In this document: positions 8,803 through 16,375 of the stretch, in pieces | Layout of the letters: each line of letters starts with the position of its first letter | How positions within the stretch are numbered: position 1 is the first letter of the stretch | From: a bacterium | GTDB taxonomy: Bacteria > UBP6 > UBA1177 | DNA: 34,823 bases | Assembly: GCA_016290135.1 (NCBI GenBank) | Contig: JAEESW010000025.1 | Location: forward strand, 1 to 34,823 | Direction of reading: 5' to 3' | Made by a program: the position numbers and the translations under genes | The notes under the pieces: generated by a model | Databases searched by the model: none | The model's input: the letters and a program-made list of their open reading frames with translations, nothing else | What the model was told of the DNA's origin: nothing

Positions 8803-9405
8803 ATGCGCCTGGCGGTATTTTTTCTGACAATTTTTTCTTTTTTTCTGATTTTTGCCGACACGGTGAAAATATACTACCTTTACGAGCCGCTTTCAGACCG
8901 TTACACATTCACGAATCAGTGTTCCGATCTCAGGTCCTGCAAGCCGCTTTATGTGACGAAAGGCGAAGTTAAGCACAAAGCTGGCTACAAGATAAATCCC
9001 GGGAAGGAAAATCAGTATGACGCGATCATCAGACGAGCTTCGGAAAAGCACGGAGTCGATTTTTTCCTCATTAAAAGCGTGATAAAGGCTGAATCGCTTT
9101 TTGATCCGAAAGCAGTCTCAAGCGCCGGTGCGAAAGGGCTCATGCAGCTTATGCCCGATACGGCTGCTGAAGTCGGAGTGAAGAACGTTTTCGATGCCGA
9201 GCAGAACATCATGGGCGGCACGAAATATCTCAAAAAAATGCTGAAAAAATTCAAAAACAACGCCAAAAGCGCAGTTGCCGGATACAACGCCGGACCTGCT
9301 GCTGTCGTTTATTACGACGGAGTGCCTCCTTTTGACGAAACGATGGATTATGTCGATAAGATACACGGTTTTTATAAAGTTTATACGGGGAAAGAGCCAT
9401 GGTAA
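8803..9405 (+). CDS. Lytic transglycosylase (SLT domain)
   Basis: 200 residues. N-terminal signal peptide (1-18, ending FLIFA), a short region with two Cys (40 and 46), then an SLT lysozyme-like domain from about 70. Hallmarks: catalytic E97 in IKAESLFDP, GLMQLMP 112-118, AGYNAGP 159-165, PPFDETMDYV 175-184. It cleaves the glycan strand of peptidoglycan, forming 1,6-anhydro ends, in the periplasm. It lacks a LysM or other binding module. The stop overlaps the start of pgsA by 7 bp, and the start is 3 bp after ftsH, so it is translationally coupled to both. Confidence 0.94.
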   Translation: MRLAVFFLTIFSFFLIFADTVKIYYLYEPLSDRYTFTNQCSDLRSCKPLYVTKGEVKHKAGYKINPGKENQYDAIIRRASEKHGVDFFLIKSVIKAESLFDPKAVSSAGAKGLMQLMPDTAAEVGVKNVFDAEQNIMGGTKYLKKMLKKFKNNAKSAVAGYNAGPAAVVYYDGVPPFDETMDYVDKIHGFYKVYTGKEPW

Positions 9406-10025
9406 AGAAAGCTAAAAATGCAGGAAAACGTAAAATTATGGATAAGCTGCGCAACTTCAAGAAAGACATTCTGACATTCCCCAATCTTTTGACTTCGATC
9501 AGAATAATCCTTGTTCCTGTCGTTCTTCTTTTCATCTGGCTCAATACGCCGGTAATGCGTCTCTGGTCGTGGATCTTCTACACGATAGCGACTGTCACCG
9601 ACTTTTTTGACGGCTATCTTGCGCGTAAATCAGGCACGGTTTCTGTCTCAGGCAAGCTGCTTGACCCGCTTGCAGACAAGTTCATCGTCAATCTGACACT
9701 GGTTCTCCTCGTTTCGATGCAGGAGATCTCGGCCTGGCCGGTCATTATAATTCTGGGAAGAGAATTTTATATTTTCGGCATCCGCTCGCTTGCAATGGAG
9801 CACGATTTAGTCATCGCGGCCGATATCTGGGGCAAGACAAAGACCATGCTTCAGATGTTCGCTCTTCCTTTTTTCATGATAAACCAGAAAACGCTGCTTG
9901 CTCTTGTAAATATCGACTGGGATCCGACAGGAGTAGGTTACTTCCTCATCTGGTCGTCGATAGTTTTCAGTCTTATCAGCGCATTCACCTATACCCGTGA
10001 CGTCAAGAGGAAAATATTCGGATGA
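9399..10025 (+). CDS. pgsA: CDP-diacylglycerol-glycerol-3-phosphate 3-phosphatidyltransferase
   Basis: 208 residues, polytopic. Makes phosphatidylglycerophosphate from CDP-diacylglycerol and sn-glycerol 3-phosphate in the inner membrane. The CDP-alcohol phosphatidyltransferase motif is complete: D68, D71-G72, A75-R76, G85, D89 and D93, in TDFFDGYLAR followed by GKLLDPLADK. The N-terminal Lys/Arg-rich stretch precedes ILTFPNLLTSIRI, typical of PgsA. The ATG at 9399 overlaps the preceding gene by 7 bp; a second Met at residue 14 is a possible alternative start. Other CDP-alcohol transferases share the motif, but length and N-terminus fit PgsA. Confidence 0.9.
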   Translation: MVKKAKNAGKRKIMDKLRNFKKDILTFPNLLTSIRIILVPVVLLFIWLNTPVMRLWSWIFYTIATVTDFFDGYLARKSGTVSVSGKLLDPLADKFIVNLTLVLLVSMQEISAWPVIIILGREFYIFGIRSLAMEHDLVIAADIWGKTKTMLQMFALPFFMINQKTLLALVNIDWDPTGVGYFLIWSSIVFSLISAFTYTRDVKRKIFG

Positions 10026-10053
10026 TTGACAATTGAACCTACATCTTTAGAAT
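10026..10053 (+). promoter_or_regulatory. Promoter of the leuC-like operon
   Basis: Consensus TTGACA (10026-10031) directly after the pgsA stop, 16-bp spacer, TAGAAT (10048-10053), 32 bp before the start. GAGGAG lies 6 nt before the ATG. Confidence 0.65.
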
Positions 10054-10084
10054 ATTCCGCTTATGTTTTTTTGAGGAGAAAAAT

Positions 10085-11296
10085 ATGGGAAAAACAATCA
10101 TTGAAAAGATTTTTTACAACCATCTGATCGACAAAAACGAGCCTGTTACTCCGGGTTCGATCGTTTGGATCAATATCGACTACAAAAGTGCGAGGGATTT
10201 CGGCGGAGCAAACGTCGTCAACAACCTCGAAAGCAGTTTTTCCGGCTCTTTGATAGCTGACAGAGAGCGCACGATGTTCACTTTCGACTGCGTTGCCCCT
10301 GCAAAAACGATACCTTATGCCGTAAACCAGCAGAGATGCAGGGTCTTTGCGAGAAAGGAAGGACTCAAGGTATACGATGTCGATTCGGGGATCGGTTCAC
10401 ACATCCTCATCGACGAATACGCAAAGCCGGGAATGACGATCGTCAGCACCGACAGCCACTTCAACATCATGGGTGCAATAAGCTGCTTCGGCCAGGGAAT
10501 GGGCGATGTCGATATTTCCTACATCTGGAAGACGGGCAGGACCTGGTTCGAAGTGCCGGAAAGTGTGAAACTCACTCTCAAAGGCAGACGCAAAGCCGGC
10601 ATCAAAGCGAAAGACATCGTTCTTTTCATGCTCAAAAAGTTCGGTTCGCGCACTTTCTTAGGTCAGGTCGTCGAGCTTTATGGCGCTGAAGCTGAAAAAC
10701 TCACTCTTGACGAGAGAGTCACGATCGCGAGCATGGGGACGGAGATGGGTGTTATTTCGATAATGATCCCGACGACAGGGCTTGAAGGTCTTGAAGAGAT
10801 CAAGGCCGATCCTGACGCGAAATATGCTGCTGAATACGAGCTCGATCTTGATGCGCTCACGGAGCCTTTAGTTGCTGCTCCGCCGCATCCGCACAATGTC
10901 CATAATGTCAGCGAATTCGCAGGAAAGGCGGTTGATACAGTCTTTATCGGAAGTTGCACGAACGGCAGGATATCCGATTTTGAAGATGTCGCGGCGATCG
11001 TAAAAGGCAAGAAGATCAAGACGAACGGATATATTGTTCCTTCCTCGCGCAGGATCTACGGCGAACTTATGAAATCGGGCGTTCTCGAAACGCTCTTCGA
11101 TGCAGGTTTTGTAATCGCAAATCCTGGTTGCGGCGGCTGTGCTTCAGGCCAGATCGGCATGACGGGCGACGGTGAAGTCATTGTTTCGACTTCGAACCGC
11201 AATTTCAAAGGCAAACAGGGGAACGGTGAAGTTCATCTGGCCAGCCCTGCAACGGCAGCATATTCTGCTTTGAAAGGGGAGATCTGTGGATTCTGA
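10085..11296 (+). CDS. leuC: LeuC/aconitase-family dehydratase, large subunit
   Basis: 403 residues. Large subunit of a two-subunit aconitase-family hydro-lyase (isopropylmalate, homoaconitate or related). 4Fe-4S ligands: C291 in GSCTNGR, C349 and C352 in NPGCGGCASG. TDSH 122-125 and the substrate-site NRNF (371-374) are present. Two departures from the common pattern: D68 is followed by Cys (FDCVAP) where the family usually has Asp-His, and the NRNFxGR arginine is Lys377. The FGQGMGDVDI...KTGRTWFEVPES block is family-typical. The small subunit leuD lies three genes downstream in the same direction. No leuA or leuB is visible, so leucine synthesis is likely but not proven. Confidence 0.85.
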   Translation: MGKTIIEKIFYNHLIDKNEPVTPGSIVWINIDYKSARDFGGANVVNNLESSFSGSLIADRERTMFTFDCVAPAKTIPYAVNQQRCRVFARKEGLKVYDVDSGIGSHILIDEYAKPGMTIVSTDSHFNIMGAISCFGQGMGDVDISYIWKTGRTWFEVPESVKLTLKGRRKAGIKAKDIVLFMLKKFGSRTFLGQVVELYGAEAEKLTLDERVTIASMGTEMGVISIMIPTTGLEGLEEIKADPDAKYAAEYELDLDALTEPLVAAPPHPHNVHNVSEFAGKAVDTVFIGSCTNGRISDFEDVAAIVKGKKIKTNGYIVPSSRRIYGELMKSGVLETLFDAGFVIANPGCGGCASGQIGMTGDGEVIVSTSNRNFKGKQGNGEVHLASPATAAYSALKGEICGF

Positions 11297-12701
11297 GAAT
11301 TTACTGTCGGTCCTTTTTGTTCTGGATTCGTCTCCTCAGAGCGGCGCCTCACTGGCGTTTTTCAACAGTTTTGTCGAGCAGCTTGCCGACTGTATGTCCG
11401 AAAAGGCGGCTCTGACTCTCTTTTATCCCGAATTTTCAGATAAGGAAGAACATTTTTCGCTAAGCATAACGCAGTCGCCAAAATACCGCAGGATGGTGAC
11501 GTACATTCCTACCAGGCTCGATTCTTTCAGCGAGACTTACCTGAACGAAAAAATGGATGACATCTTCAGTTTTATTCTGAAAGACGCCCACTTCGACGCG
11601 ATCCACATCTGGAGTCTCAAAAACCATTCATTCAACTATCCGGCAATCGCTAAGGAACGCGGTATACCGGTGGTTTACACTTTCTGTGACGGATTTCTTT
11701 TTTCAAATTCTCTTTTTGAAAAAGGACTTGGAGAAAGTATGGAAAAAGTGAGAGTCTCCAATTTCGTGAATTCATCGATAACTTCTTTTGTGCGCAGACT
11801 GATCTCAGCCGTAAAGCCTAAGTCGCGCTCTTACTGGTTTGAAAATATCGGCAGGTTCAGCAGATACTACAACCGTGTTTCTGAAAGCGGGATCGATCCG
11901 GCAGTGTTCGGTGAGCGCGCCGAAATGGCTGACGAAGTCATATCTTTCTGCGACAAGTTCGTGTTTTTTTCGGAACTTGAATACAACCTTTTCTACCGTC
12001 CGCTGATCGCTGAAAACAAGGCGGTCTTTATGGAACAGGGGATCATGAGGGAACTCGATTTTTGGAACCGGCCTTTTGAGATCGAGGGTGCCGTGAAATT
12101 CTGCTTTATGGGCGAGATTCTGCCGGAAGAAGGGATCCTTGAGCTTGTCGAAGCGTTCAATATCCTTTATGAGGAAGGTTATCGCAACGAGCTGCATATC
12201 TACGGCGAGACGCATGAAAATTCGCCTTATTTCAACAGGCTTAAACAGCGTGTCAAAAGTCCGGACATATTTTTTCACGGTCTGATCCAGGGCGGAAGGA
12301 TGAATGCAGTCCTCAACACGGCCGATGTCCTGATAATTCCGGCAAAATGGCCGCGCAACGACACTTTTCTGGTGAACAATGCCGTTTCCGAAAGAAAGGC
12401 TCTGATCGTTTCCAGCAAAAACGCTATTGCGGAAAAAGTAAGAAGGTCAGGAAGAGGGATCGTGCTCGATGAGATCACACCGAGGGCGATAGCTGAGGCT
12501 GTTTCGGAACTTGAGCGCAACAGAAAGAGGCTCTACTACTTCATGCGCGTAACCGATGATTTCAGAGTCCCGGATATAAGCGAAAACTGCGGATCCCTGC
12601 TTTCTCTTTACAGCGAGATCGCAGGAAATTATAAAGAGGCGGATCCGCTTCTGCTCGCAAAAAGACTTAACAGAAGAAGAAAAGAGAGGCAGCGTGGATA
12701 A
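11286..12701 (+). CDS. GT4-like (GT-B) glycosyltransferase, family motif weakened
   Basis: 471 residues. Two-domain GT-B layout: N-terminal half with FDAIHIWSLKNHSFNYPAIA then RGIPVVYTFCDG; C-terminal half with VKFCFMGEILPEEGILELVEAFNIL, LHIYGETHENSPYF, IFFHGLIQGGRMNAVLNTADVLIIP and KALIVSS. The usual EX7E motif before that last strand is not conserved (Asn where the second Glu is expected, in FLVNNAV). The Lys/Arg-rich C-terminus may touch the membrane. The start is GTG at 11286, with GGGGAGA upstream, overlapping leuC by 11 bp, and the stop abuts the next ATG. It probably builds a surface glycan; donor and acceptor are unknown, and inactivity is possible. Confidence 0.8.
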   Translation: MDSENLLSVLFVLDSSPQSGASLAFFNSFVEQLADCMSEKAALTLFYPEFSDKEEHFSLSITQSPKYRRMVTYIPTRLDSFSETYLNEKMDDIFSFILKDAHFDAIHIWSLKNHSFNYPAIAKERGIPVVYTFCDGFLFSNSLFEKGLGESMEKVRVSNFVNSSITSFVRRLISAVKPKSRSYWFENIGRFSRYYNRVSESGIDPAVFGERAEMADEVISFCDKFVFFSELEYNLFYRPLIAENKAVFMEQGIMRELDFWNRPFEIEGAVKFCFMGEILPEEGILELVEAFNILYEEGYRNELHIYGETHENSPYFNRLKQRVKSPDIFFHGLIQGGRMNAVLNTADVLIIPAKWPRNDTFLVNNAVSERKALIVSSKNAIAEKVRRSGRGIVLDEITPRAIAEAVSELERNRKRLYYFMRVTDDFRVPDISENCGSLLSLYSEIAGNYKEADPLLLAKRLNRRRKERQRG

Positions 12702-13529
12702 ATGAAGAACAACGGCGATTTTACTCCGGCTTTGATAGTAAAACTTATACTCGTTCTGGTCTTTCTCCTTACAGCCGCATTCGTAAGCGGTGTCGTGATA
12801 GGAAAAAACGGCCGCCGCAATGTCGACAGGACCAGCTCTGATGAAGAGGGGATCAACGAGAAACTCTCTGTCTGCATCTTCAATTCTGACGAACTTCGCG
12901 GAAAATATCTTAAACTCAGAGACGCGGCGCGCCAGAAAGGGCTGATGGATGAAAACGATGTTATAAATATGGACATCGTTTGTTCGGATAACGTATCAGC
13001 ATCTGCCGAAAGACCTGGATCTGTAGAAAAAAGCGACGATCCCGGACGACCCGCGGAGACCTCCCCTGAGACATCCGTACAGGAACCAGAAAAACCTGAA
13101 AAAGCTGAAAAAGTTGAAAAGGATGATGATCTTAAACCCGCACAGAAACCGGCCGAAAACGTAGAGACGTTTCATGAAACGTCTCTGCAGGAAAAACCTG
13201 AACCAGCCGAACCGAAACCTGCCGGACCGAAACCTGCCGAAAACAAAACGATAGACGATATTTTGAAAGAAAAAAGTGCGGCTTTGAAACAGGAGAAGGC
13301 TGCAAAATGCCGTTTCTCGATACAGATCGCCTCTCTGGACAGCGCTGAACAGGCCGCTGCGTCAAAAAAACAGTTCAGATCTTTGGATCCGAGGGTCGTA
13401 GAGAGTGAGAGCAAAGGTAAAAAATTGTTTAAAATCAGGACCGGATGTTTCGATTCCCGCGAAGCTGCAGAAGCCGAACTTCCAAAAGTCAGAAATTTAA
13501 AAAAGGATGCGTTCATAGTCTCTGAATAA
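12702..13529 (+). CDS. Membrane-anchored SPOR-domain protein
   Basis: 275 residues: short cytoplasmic N-terminus, one membrane helix (about 11-33), a periplasmic region with a few helices, a long Pro/Glu/Lys-rich linker (about 100-180), and a C-terminal SPOR domain (about 198-275; CRFSIQIASLDSAEQA, then LFKIRTGCFDSREAAEAEL). SPOR domains bind denuded glycan strands at division sites, so a role in septal peptidoglycan is expected. The linker contains a perfect 24-bp DNA palindrome, described separately. It starts directly after the glycosyltransferase stop, and leuD follows by 20 bp. DNA repeats of AAACCTGCCG type also build the linker. Confidence 0.85.
   Translation: MKNNGDFTPALIVKLILVLVFLLTAAFVSGVVIGKNGRRNVDRTSSDEEGINEKLSVCIFNSDELRGKYLKLRDAARQKGLMDENDVINMDIVCSDNVSASAERPGSVEKSDDPGRPAETSPETSVQEPEKPEKAEKVEKDDDLKPAQKPAENVETFHETSLQEKPEPAEPKPAGPKPAENKTIDDILKEKSAALKQEKAAKCRFSIQIASLDSAEQAAASKKQFRSLDPRVVESESKGKKLFKIRTGCFDSREAAEAELPKVRNLKKDAFIVSE
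13163..13186. repeat. Perfect 24-bp palindrome inside the SPOR protein linker
   Basis: AGAGACGTTTCA is followed immediately by its exact reverse complement. It is read in frame as part of VETFHETSL. The sides carry GT on the left and GC on the right, so near-symmetry ends there. It looks like a dispersed palindromic repeat inserted in a tolerant linker. Confidence 0.8.
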
Positions 13530-13549
13530 TAATTTTTAAGGAGGAATCC

Positions 13550-14056
13550 ATGGCAATCATCAAAGGAAAAGTTTTTGTTTACGGACACGATGTGAACACC
13601 GATGTCATTTTTCCCGGAAAATACACCTATACGGTCACCGATCCGAAAGAGATCGCATCTCATGCTCTTGAGGATGAAGACCCTGATTTTATCAAGGAAG
13701 TGAAACCGGGAGATATTATTATCGCCGGCAAAAATTTCGGCTGCGGTTCTTCGAGAGAGCAGGCTGCATTCTGCTTCAAATACCTTGGAATGGGGGCGGT
13801 CATCGCTGAATCATACAGCAGGATCTACTTCAGGAACTGCATCAATGCCGGACTTCCTGCGCTTGAGATCAAAAACCTTCTCGGCAAAGTAAAAAGGGGA
13901 GATACAGTTGAGATAAACACTGAGACAGGCACCGTTATTCTTCCTGACGGTTCTACCGTGTCGTTCCCTCCGCTTCCTCCCGAAGTCGACGAGATCATGC
14001 AGAAAGGCGGCCTCGACGAATACATCAAAGCAAAACTCGCTGCGAAGAATCAATAA
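13550..14056 (+). CDS. leuD: LeuD-type dehydratase small subunit
   Basis: 168 residues, the length of archaeal/LeuD2-type swivelling subunits. Signatures: GHDVNTDVIFPGKYTY (12-27), GKNFGCGSSREQAA (60-73) and the SRIYFRNCINAGLP segment. It supplies the substrate-specificity loop and the swivelling domain to the LeuC-like partner. In this family the YLRT/YLRL-type loop sets the substrate; here the corresponding short loop around KYTYT does not let me choose between isopropylmalate and related acids. AAGGAGG lies before the ATG. Last gene of the operon; an octamer-repeat element follows 30 bp after the stop. Confidence 0.9.
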   Translation: MAIIKGKVFVYGHDVNTDVIFPGKYTYTVTDPKEIASHALEDEDPDFIKEVKPGDIIIAGKNFGCGSSREQAAFCFKYLGMGAVIAESYSRIYFRNCINAGLPALEIKNLLGKVKRGDTVEINTETGTVILPDGSTVSFPPLPPEVDEIMQKGGLDEYIKAKLAAKNQ

Positions 14057-14085
14057 TTAAATCAAAAAAACAGCCGCTGAATAAC

Positions 14086-14148
14086 GGTCGCCGCTCTCGA
14101 AATATCGGAATATCGAAATTACGAAATATCGACACAAATTGGCGGCGG
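14086..14148 (+). repeat. Octamer-array intergenic element, copy A
   Basis: Four exact-period 8-bp units (CGAAATAT, CGGAATAT, CGAAATTA, CGAAATAT; 14098-14129), then CGACACAAATT. They are flanked by inverted CGCCGC (14089-14094) and GCGGCG (14142-14147). It fills the gap between the convergent leuD and AgmX-like genes and could serve as a bidirectional stem. Copy B at 17501-17563 is an inverted relative. Confidence 0.75.
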
Positions 14149-14152
14149 AAAT

Positions 14153-14959
14153 TTACAGGCTCAAAGATTTTCTCGGTTTTTCAGGTCTCGGATTGTCTGA
14201 AGTTGCGGTGAAATCGAAATTGATCTCGACTTCGTCATCACTGTCGCCTTTAGGAAAAATGGTGTCCTCGAGTTTTTCAACAGCGCAGTTTATCACATAT
14301 TTATCGGTGAAAGTGTTGTTTCTCAGTTTGATGTCATAGACTTCGCCGTCTTCTGAAAGCATGAATTTAAGGGTGAATTTCCCCTGGAGTTTCGGATTCT
14401 TCGCCCTGCGTGCATCAAAACAGTCTTTAAATTTCTTCATTTTTGCAAGAGAGGCTATCGTCTGCGAACGAAGGTCGTTCATGCGGCCGTGTTTTTCGCT
14501 GCGTTTCACCTTTTCCTTCGTGACACGGTAGGAGAGACTGAACTGGACGCGGCGCGGATTTCCGGGCCTGACACCGATCATCTCCATCTCCTTTTTGATG
14601 CATTTGGCGATCTTCATTTCTTTTTTTGACTTCATTTTCGCTATTTCGATCATTTCGAAGAATCCGTCGCTGTCGACTTCGATATCAAAGTCTATATTGA
14701 CGTTTTCAGCTTCGCCGATCTTTACGGAATCCTGATAACATTCGAAGAAATCCTCCTCGAGCAGCTTCATTTTGCGTGCTACTTCCTTGTCTCTCGAGTA
14801 TCCTGAGACTTTCAGCGTCTCGCCGCCTTCGATCTCGACCAGACCTATTTCTGAATCGTCGCTTTTTTTCGGACCTTTTGAAGATCCGCCTTTTCCCGAG
14901 GAGCAGGAAACCGCAAACGATATGCAGATCATGGAAAAAATAATGAATAAATTCTTCAA
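14153..14959 (-). CDS. Lipoprotein with two AgmX/PglI C-terminal-type domains
   Basis: 268 residues. Start is TTG at 14959 with GAGG 5 nt upstream; no in-frame ATG would keep the signal peptide. Lipobox AVSC (Cys19), then a Ser/Gly/Lys-rich tether. Two similar beta-rich domains follow (about 68-147 and 174-251). Each has a Cys pair (C74/C120 and C180/C225) and a pattern like that of TonB-C/AgmX domains: a Cys-anchored helix, an internal strand with xxDGxxxxxxI, a second Cys helix, then a final strand (VQFSLSYRV; VEINFDF). AgmX domains occur in Myxococcota gliding and secretion proteins. Last gene of a three-gene operon, 1 bp after the HAD gene. Exact role unknown. Confidence 0.75.
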   Translation of the reverse strand: MKNLFIIFSMICISFAVSCSSGKGGSSKGPKKSDDSEIGLVEIEGGETLKVSGYSRDKEVARKMKLLEEDFFECYQDSVKIGEAENVNIDFDIEVDSDGFFEMIEIAKMKSKKEMKIAKCIKKEMEMIGVRPGNPRRVQFSLSYRVTKEKVKRSEKHGRMNDLRSQTIASLAKMKKFKDCFDARRAKNPKLQGKFTLKFMLSEDGEVYDIKLRNNTFTDKYVINCAVEKLEDTIFPKGDSDDEVEINFDFTATSDNPRPEKPRKSLSL

Positions 14960-14960
14960 A

Positions 14961-15593
14961 TCAACCTCTTATTTTTATAAGTTCGCTTATGGAATTGAAG
15001 ACCGGAGCACCAGTGTTCCTCAAGATTTCAGCAGTGTTGTGTCCGCGTGAAACCAGAGCGATGTCGCATCCTATGGCCTTCGCCGTTTCGTAATCGTGAC
15101 AGGTGTCGCCGACAAAGAGGAGCTCTTTTTCGGAATATCCCGATTTTTCGAGGATCTTTTTGCAGAGATGGGTCTTTCCTTCGGCGTAGTGGTTTTCTAT
15201 TCCTTCGATGAAGCGGAAATATTGTGAGATACGCAGCATTTCGACATGTCTGTTGAGGGTATTGTGCTCCATTGCCGAGAAGATCCCCGCTTCTATGCCT
15301 GCTTTCCTGAGTTCTTCAAGCGAGGGGATCACATCGGGGAAAAGTTTTACCTTCTCGATGCCGGACATATAGAGATTTCCGAATTCTTTTGCGATATCAT
15401 CCCATTCTTTCAGGTCGAGTCCGAGTTCTTTATAGAAAATTGAGACTGGAAAACAAAAATTTTCCTTGTAATATTCGATTGTTATCGGTTTGATGCCGCG
15501 CTTTTCCAAAACGCCGTTTATCGCGTTCAGATTGAGCCAGACATCGTCGATCAGAGTGCCGTTCCAATCGAAAATTATCATTTTTTTAGTCAT
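14961..15593 (-). CDS. HAD-superfamily hydrolase, phosphoglycolate-phosphatase-like
   Basis: 210 residues. Motif I is FDWNGTL with nucleophile D9; the usual second Asp of DxD is Asn, a variant known in a subset of HAD proteins. A helical cap (about 15-85) follows, then motif II FSAMEH, motif III Lys near CKKILEKSG, and motif IV VGDTCHDYE. Family members remove phosphate from small molecules; substrate unknown. The start overlaps the region of the preceding lipoprotein's stop (GGAGTAGGAAATG: the SD spans that stop, 3-bp gap), and the next gene starts 1 bp after its own stop, so the three are co-translated. Confidence 0.88.
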   Translation of the reverse strand: MTKKMIIFDWNGTLIDDVWLNLNAINGVLEKRGIKPITIEYYKENFCFPVSIFYKELGLDLKEWDDIAKEFGNLYMSGIEKVKLFPDVIPSLEELRKAGIEAGIFSAMEHNTLNRHVEMLRISQYFRFIEGIENHYAEGKTHLCKKILEKSGYSEKELLFVGDTCHDYETAKAIGCDIALVSRGHNTAEILRNTGAPVFNSISELIKIRG

Positions 15594-15596
15594 TTC

Positions 15597-16184
15597 CTAC
15601 TCCACGGCATAACTTACAAGTTCTGTCGTCGTCTGCGGTATCATCTTGTTTTCACGGACATCCTCGAGAACTGTAACTATCTTGACGATGCCGACTTTGA
15701 GCGCGAAATAGTGGTATGAGTGAAGCACTTTTTTACCGGGAAGTTCGACCTGAGTGTGGACTTTGATCGTTCCTTCGAATGTTCCTGCCGGGACGGTTAC
15801 AGTCTCATCAACTCCTTCAGTTTTTCTGATCTCACGGGTATTCCGCTTGATTATCGTGATCCAGGACTCTCTCTGGAGCGGGAACATCAGGATATATCTC
15901 TCCGCGTCGCGTATTCCGTGCCTGTCGGTTTTGAGCCTGCCGCCTTTGTTGTCAAGGAACCAGTCTCCGTCAGTTCCGACGATGCTGATCTCCTGCTCTC
16001 CGCTCTGACCGAAGTAGTTGACCTTGTATTTCCAACTGTTGCCCACTGCGAGCGGAAGGTAGCGCATAGCAGATTCCTTGTAGTCGGAAAGATGGTATTT
16101 TTCATCTTTCTTTTTGTCCGCGCTGCCGCATGAAACCGCGAAAACCGCAACTAAAACCATAAAAACCAGAAGTGCTTTTTTCAT
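15597..16184 (-). CDS. Lipoprotein of unknown function (DUF-like beta domain)
   Basis: 195 residues from the ATG at 16184, chosen because GAGGG lies 5 nt upstream; an ATG four codons earlier (16196) is possible. Lipobox AVSC (Cys19). The body begins with MRYLPLAVGNSWKYKVNYFG and contains VTVPAGTFEGTIKVHT and a closing YHYFALKVGIVKIV; this PLxxGxxWxY...VPAGxF pattern is shared by many secreted beta-rich proteins of unknown role. No enzyme motif is visible. First gene of the operon with the HAD and AgmX-like genes. Confidence 0.8.
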   Translation of the reverse strand: MKKALLVFMVLVAVFAVSCGSADKKKDEKYHLSDYKESAMRYLPLAVGNSWKYKVNYFGQSGEQEISIVGTDGDWFLDNKGGRLKTDRHGIRDAERYILMFPLQRESWITIIKRNTREIRKTEGVDETVTVPAGTFEGTIKVHTQVELPGKKVLHSYHYFALKVGIVKIVTVLEDVRENKMIPQTTTELVSYAVE

Positions 16185-16225
16185 AATTGCCCTCATTTTT
16201 TTAAACTCCCAAAAAATGCCGCGGA

Positions 16226-16254
16226 ATTATAGTGATTTATCTGAAAAGAGCAAA
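16226..16254 (-). promoter_or_regulatory. Promoter of the lipoprotein-HAD-AgmX operon
   Basis: Minus-strand perfect TATAAT (16231-16226) with a weaker -35 TTTGCT (16254-16249) at 17 bp, about 40 bp before the start. Divergent from the aminopeptidase promoter. Confidence 0.55.
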
Positions 16255-16308
16255 AGAAACGCGATTTTTTTAGGTAAAGAGGAAAATCAGGCCTCTGAAA
16301 CTCTTTAT

Positions 16309-16336
16309 TTGACTTAAAAACCGCCGCAAATAAACT
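16309..16336 (+). promoter_or_regulatory. Promoter of the M29 aminopeptidase gene
   Basis: TTGACT (16309-16314), 16-bp spacer, TAAACT (16331-16336), 39 bp before the ATG, with a T-rich leader and GGAGGG between. Confidence 0.55.
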
Positions 16337-16375
16337 TTCCCGTTTTTTTGTTTTTATTTAACTTTGGAGGGAAAA

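Noticed and set aside
11286-12701. Glycosyltransferase as a pseudogene
   Set aside because: The frame is intact over 471 codons and coupled to its neighbours; only the EX7E motif is weak.
14098-14129. Octamer array considered as a CRISPR
   Set aside because: Units are 8 bp, adjacent and without spacers; no cas genes are present.
15597-16196. Start of the lipoprotein at the upstream ATG (16196)
   Set aside because: The ATG at 16184 has GAGGG at 5 nt and begins with a standard MKK signal peptide. The longer form remains possible.
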